Below, piece after piece: positions 7,741 to 9,033 of a DNA stretch of 9,033 bases (positions are counted from its first letter, which is position 1; every line of letters starts with the position of its first letter). This stretch comes from an uncultured Oscillospiraceae bacterium (lineage in GTDB: Bacteria > Bacillota > Clostridia > Oscillospirales > Acutalibacteraceae). A program made the position numbers and the translations under genes. The notes below the pieces were generated by a model. The model worked only from the letters and a program-made list of their open reading frames with translations. It made no database searches and was not told the origin of the DNA. The DNA lies in contig USBP01000037.1 of the NCBI GenBank assembly GCA_900552985.1, forward strand, positions 1-9,033. The letters run 5' to 3'.

Positions 7741-7746
7741 CTCCTT
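7741..7746 (-). promoter_or_regulatory. Ribosome binding site that decides the adhE start
   Basis: Minus-strand AAGGAG stands 8 bases before the ATG at 7732. It lies inside the codons of the longer frame beginning at 7771, which itself has no purine-rich box. This supports the shorter AdhE N-terminus. Confidence 0.75.
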
Positions 7747-7785
7747 CATCGAAATAATGATCGGGTTTCATGCGGTTCGGGCTAT

Positions 7786-7803
7786 TTGTTAATTATTTAA
7801 CGA
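7786..7803 (-). promoter_or_regulatory. Rex operator over the adhE transcription start
   Basis: The plus strand reads TTGTTAATTATTTAACGA, which matches the clostridial Rex consensus TTGTTAA-N4-TTAACAA at all but one arm position. It begins 4 bases after the -10 box and covers the predicted start (~7801), the classical position for a repressor that blocks RNA polymerase. Rex leaves DNA when NADH is high, so adhE would be induced when reducing power accumulates. The rex gene itself is not in the window. Confidence 0.85.
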
Positions 7804-7807
7804 CATC

Positions 7808-7836
7808 AGTATAACCGACTTCCCCCGATTTTTCAA
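7808..7836 (-). promoter_or_regulatory. Sigma-A promoter of adhE
   Basis: On the minus strand TTGAAA (7831-7836) and TATACT (7808-7813) are separated by exactly 17 bases. Each box matches consensus at 5 of 6 positions. The predicted start near 7801 gives a leader of about 68 bases. The Rex operator follows directly. Confidence 0.85.
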
Positions 7837-7839
7837 CTA

Positions 7840-7858
7840 GAAAAAACGCCGTTTTTTC
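7840..7858. repeat. Inverted repeat GAAAAAACG-C-CGTTTTTTC just upstream of the adhE -35 box
   Basis: Perfect 9-base arms (7840-7848 and 7850-7858) flank a single central base, 4 bases upstream of the -35 hexamer. The one-base centre makes a normal RNA hairpin unlikely, so a protein-binding site or an A/T-rich UP-element-like sequence is more plausible. I know of no regulator with this exact site. Confidence 0.5.
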
Positions 7859-8029
7859 CTGCTTTTTTCATGCGAAATCGCCAATTCCAAAGGTCCGTTT
7901 TTCCTTTTTAAAAGCTGCAGGGCGATCCTTTCGTAATAACTCACAAAAAGGTCGCCTTGCAAGCCGTTAAAACGGCGATATGGCAACCCGCCGCCGTTCT
8001 CAATCGGCCCGCACGCTGATGAGAGCCTG
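7859..8029. other. Non-coding gap rich in inverted repeats
   Basis: Together with the adhE control region this makes a gap of about 400 bases without a convincing gene. It holds an imperfect hairpin at 7917-7960, GCCGTT-AA-AACGGC (7963-7976), and AACGGCG (7971-7977) facing CGCCGTT (7992-7998), so the last two structures are mutually exclusive. The translations on both strands look like ordinary composition with no family features. It could contain a small RNA or a genome-wide intergenic repeat, but nothing here proves either. Confidence 0.45.
7917..7960 (+). repeat. Long imperfect hairpin in the intergenic region
   Basis: Left arm GCAGGGCGATCCTTT (7917-7931) pairs with right arm AAAGGTCGCCTTGC (7947-7960): 14 pairs with one bulged T (7926) and one G-T pair (7920/7957), around a 15-base loop. 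The G-T position is a G-U wobble in plus-strand RNA but a C-A mismatch in minus-strand RNA, which slightly favours a plus-strand RNA. No T-tract follows, so it is not a simple terminator. It lies upstream of the adhE promoter and is not part of the adhE leader. Confidence 0.55.
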
Positions 8030-8050
8030 AAAATTCGGCAAAATGCCGAA
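8030..8050 (-). terminator. Small intrinsic terminator after the DUF5662-like gene
   Basis: On the minus strand TTCGGCA-TTT-TGCCGAA forms a 7-base-pair stem with a 3-base loop, followed by TTTT (8033-8030). It lies about 86 bases beyond the stop codon at 8136 and before the adhE control region, so it probably insulates adhE from upstream transcription. The stem is short and the T-tract only four long, so efficiency may be modest. Confidence 0.6.
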
Positions 8051-8135
8051 AAAGCAGGCCGCCATGCCGCCCCGTTTTTTCACAGGCAACGCGCAGATGC
8101 CATTATTCCTGCCCCTTATCCCCTTTTTGCGGCCT

Positions 8136-8660
8136 TTACAGAATTTCCTCTCTGATATAGGTAAAGGCCGCCTCCTCCCCCTGATCCCGCAGGCGGATCA
8201 GCAGATCCTCCAGCAATGCCGCCGTGTTCGGGTGGATGAGATAATGGCCGCGAGAGTGCACGTAATAATCATACGGGTCGCTATCCCGATACGCGGCGCC
8301 CCGGTAGGTCTTGCTCGCAGCCACACGGTCGCAAAACATCTCCACCACATACTTCACCGGCATCTCCATCCCCGCAAGGCCGGTGCCCGCCGGAGAGTAA
8401 TCGATCCAGTATTCCAAATGATGCCGGTTGCGCCCCTTGTGGTGCAGCCAGGCGCTGCTATAGCCCTTCGCAGAGCGCTCCGCCTCATTTGGGCTGCGGT
8501 TGCCCTGATAGTATTTTACACCTGGAAAGAATTCAACGGGAGAATATTTGGAGAGATCGTGCGTCAGCCCCTGCCAGTAAAGCCCGACCTGAAAGCAGTG
8601 CCTGCGCACAAGCGCCCTGTGATGGTGAACGGTTTTCAAATGCCCGATCCAGTTTGCCAT
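8136..8660 (-). CDS. DUF5662-like protein of unknown function
   Basis: 174 residues, no signal peptide or membrane segment. I recognise the overall pattern of the DUF5662 family: HDLSKYSPVEF (34-44), GVKYYQGNRSPNEAE (47-61), AWLHHKGRNRHHLEYW (70-85) and a later MFCDR (108-112). The conserved His/Asp set (His12-14, His34-Asp35, His73-74, His80-81, Asp111) looks like a metal site and recalls the HD superfamily, but that is inference and no substrate can be named. The Shine-Dalgarno sequence is weak (GGGGTTGGATG directly before the ATG). The gene starts 49 bases after the SDR stop codon, and no terminator separates them, so they may share a transcript. Confidence 0.8.
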   Translation of the reverse strand: MANWIGHLKTVHHHRALVRRHCFQVGLYWQGLTHDLSKYSPVEFFPGVKYYQGNRSPNEAERSAKGYSSAWLHHKGRNRHHLEYWIDYSPAGTGLAGMEMPVKYVVEMFCDRVAASKTYRGAAYRDSDPYDYYVHSRGHYLIHPNTAALLEDLLIRLRDQGEEAAFTYIREEIL

Positions 8661-8709
8661 GCATCCAACCCCATTGTTTTTAAAAATGATGTGATTGCAC
8701 TGACGCCCG

Positions 8710-9033
8710 TCAAACGACGATGCCGCCGTTTACGCCGAGCACCTGCCCGGTGATGAAAGAGGCCTTGCCGGATGCCAAAAAGGCGATTGCCTGTGCCGCC
8801 TCCCGCGCCGTACCGATGCGGCACAACGGCGTTTCCTCACACAGGGCGGCCCTCGCCGCACCGTCCAGCGCCGCGTTCATCTGCGTATCAATCACACCGG
8901 GAGAAACACAGTTGACGGTAATCCCGCTCGGGCCAAGCTCCTTGGCGAGCGCCTTTGTCATGCCGATCACCGCCGCCTTGGCCGCTGAATAGTGCACCTC
9001 GCAGGAGGCGCCCACCTCGCCCCACATGGAGGA
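8710..9033 (-). CDS. Short-chain dehydrogenase/reductase, C-terminal part (FabG-like, possibly EF-P 5-aminopentanone reductase)
   Basis: The last 107 residues of an SDR; the Rossmann N-terminus lies beyond the right edge. Present are the catalytic Ser (SSMWG, second codon in the window), Tyr 13 residues later and Lys four further on (YSAAK), then ALAKELGPSGITVNCVSPG and the C-terminal ITGQVLGVNGG typical of FabG-like enzymes. The stretch WGEVGASCEVHYSAAK resembles the YmfI branch, which reduces the 5-aminopentanone group on elongation factor P; NAD(P)H 3-oxoacyl-ACP reductase is the alternative. I prefer YmfI-like on the GASCEV motif but cannot confirm it without the N-terminus. The reading frame is open to the edge, so an internal ATG at 9027 is not the real start. 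Confidence 0.85.
   Translation of the reverse strand, partial: SSMWGEVGASCEVHYSAAKAAVIGMTKALAKELGPSGITVNCVSPGVIDTQMNAALDGAARAALCEETPLCRIGTAREAAQAIAFLASGKASFITGQVLGVNGGIVV

Noticed and set aside
4970..7792. A 940-codon open frame on the plus strand opposite adhE
   Set aside because: It mirrors adhE, whose minus-strand translation has all catalytic motifs. The plus-strand protein is rich in His, Leu, Arg and Gly with no family features, a typical GC-rich antisense shadow.
7904..7914. CTTTTTAAAAG as a terminator or operator
   Set aside because: It is a short A/T palindrome with no stem strength or context, and is expected by chance in such sequence.
8043..8753. A 236-codon plus-strand open frame opposite the DUF5662-like gene
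   Set aside because: It spans the terminator, the gene and part of the SDR in antisense. Its translation is low-complexity in appearance and the minus-strand protein fits a known family.
1..9033. CRISPR arrays, tRNA or rRNA genes, insertion sequences
   Set aside because: No regularly spaced repeats, no cloverleaf or rRNA-like stretch, and no transposase motifs or terminal repeats were seen.

Overview
The window is about 9 kb of moderately GC-rich DNA. Every gene I can support is on the minus strand, so the genes run right to left in window coordinates. The gene content suggests a strictly anaerobic, fermentative member of the Clostridia, most likely an Oscillospiraceae/Ruminococcaceae-type gut bacterium: two [FeFe] hydrogenases, a long bifunctional AdhE, a clostridial Rex operator, Shine-Dalgarno-led genes and a SpoIIE-type phosphatase. 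This is inferred from gene families and layout, not from any database match.

Layout in transcription order. The right edge (8710-9033) holds the C-terminal half of a short-chain dehydrogenase whose GASCEV...YSAAK signature resembles the EF-P 5-aminopentanone reductase (YmfI) branch. Next is a DUF5662-like protein (8136-8660) with a small terminator behind it (8030-8050). A gap of about 400 bases follows, rich in inverted repeats and ending in a clear sigma-A promoter (TTGAAA-17-TATACT). A near-perfect Rex operator lies over the predicted transcription start. That promoter serves adhE (5120-7732), the fused acetyl-CoA/acetaldehyde and ethanol dehydrogenase.

Downstream of adhE is a four-gene cluster with short gaps. 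It encodes a small NuoE-like [2Fe-2S] protein (TTG start), a sensory-type [FeFe] hydrogenase carrying PAS and coiled-coil domains (HydS, group C type), a SpoIIE/PP2C-family phosphatase with a long C-terminal extension, and a group B-type monomeric [FeFe] hydrogenase. At the left edge the first 18 codons of a second NuoE-like [2Fe-2S] protein begin behind their own promoter, so another redox module probably continues outside the window.

How it fits together. AdhE disposes of reducing power as ethanol and is predicted to be controlled by Rex, the NADH/NAD+ sensor. The hydrogenase disposes of reducing power as H2. HydS probably senses H2 or redox state and passes the signal through its PAS/coiled-coil tail to the phosphatase. 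The same association of adhE, a hydrogenase and a putative H2 sensor is known from Ruminococcus albus, where a role in regulating H2 and ethanol formation has been proposed. No kinase, anti-sigma factor or DNA-binding output protein is visible here, so the downstream part of the signalling route is unknown.
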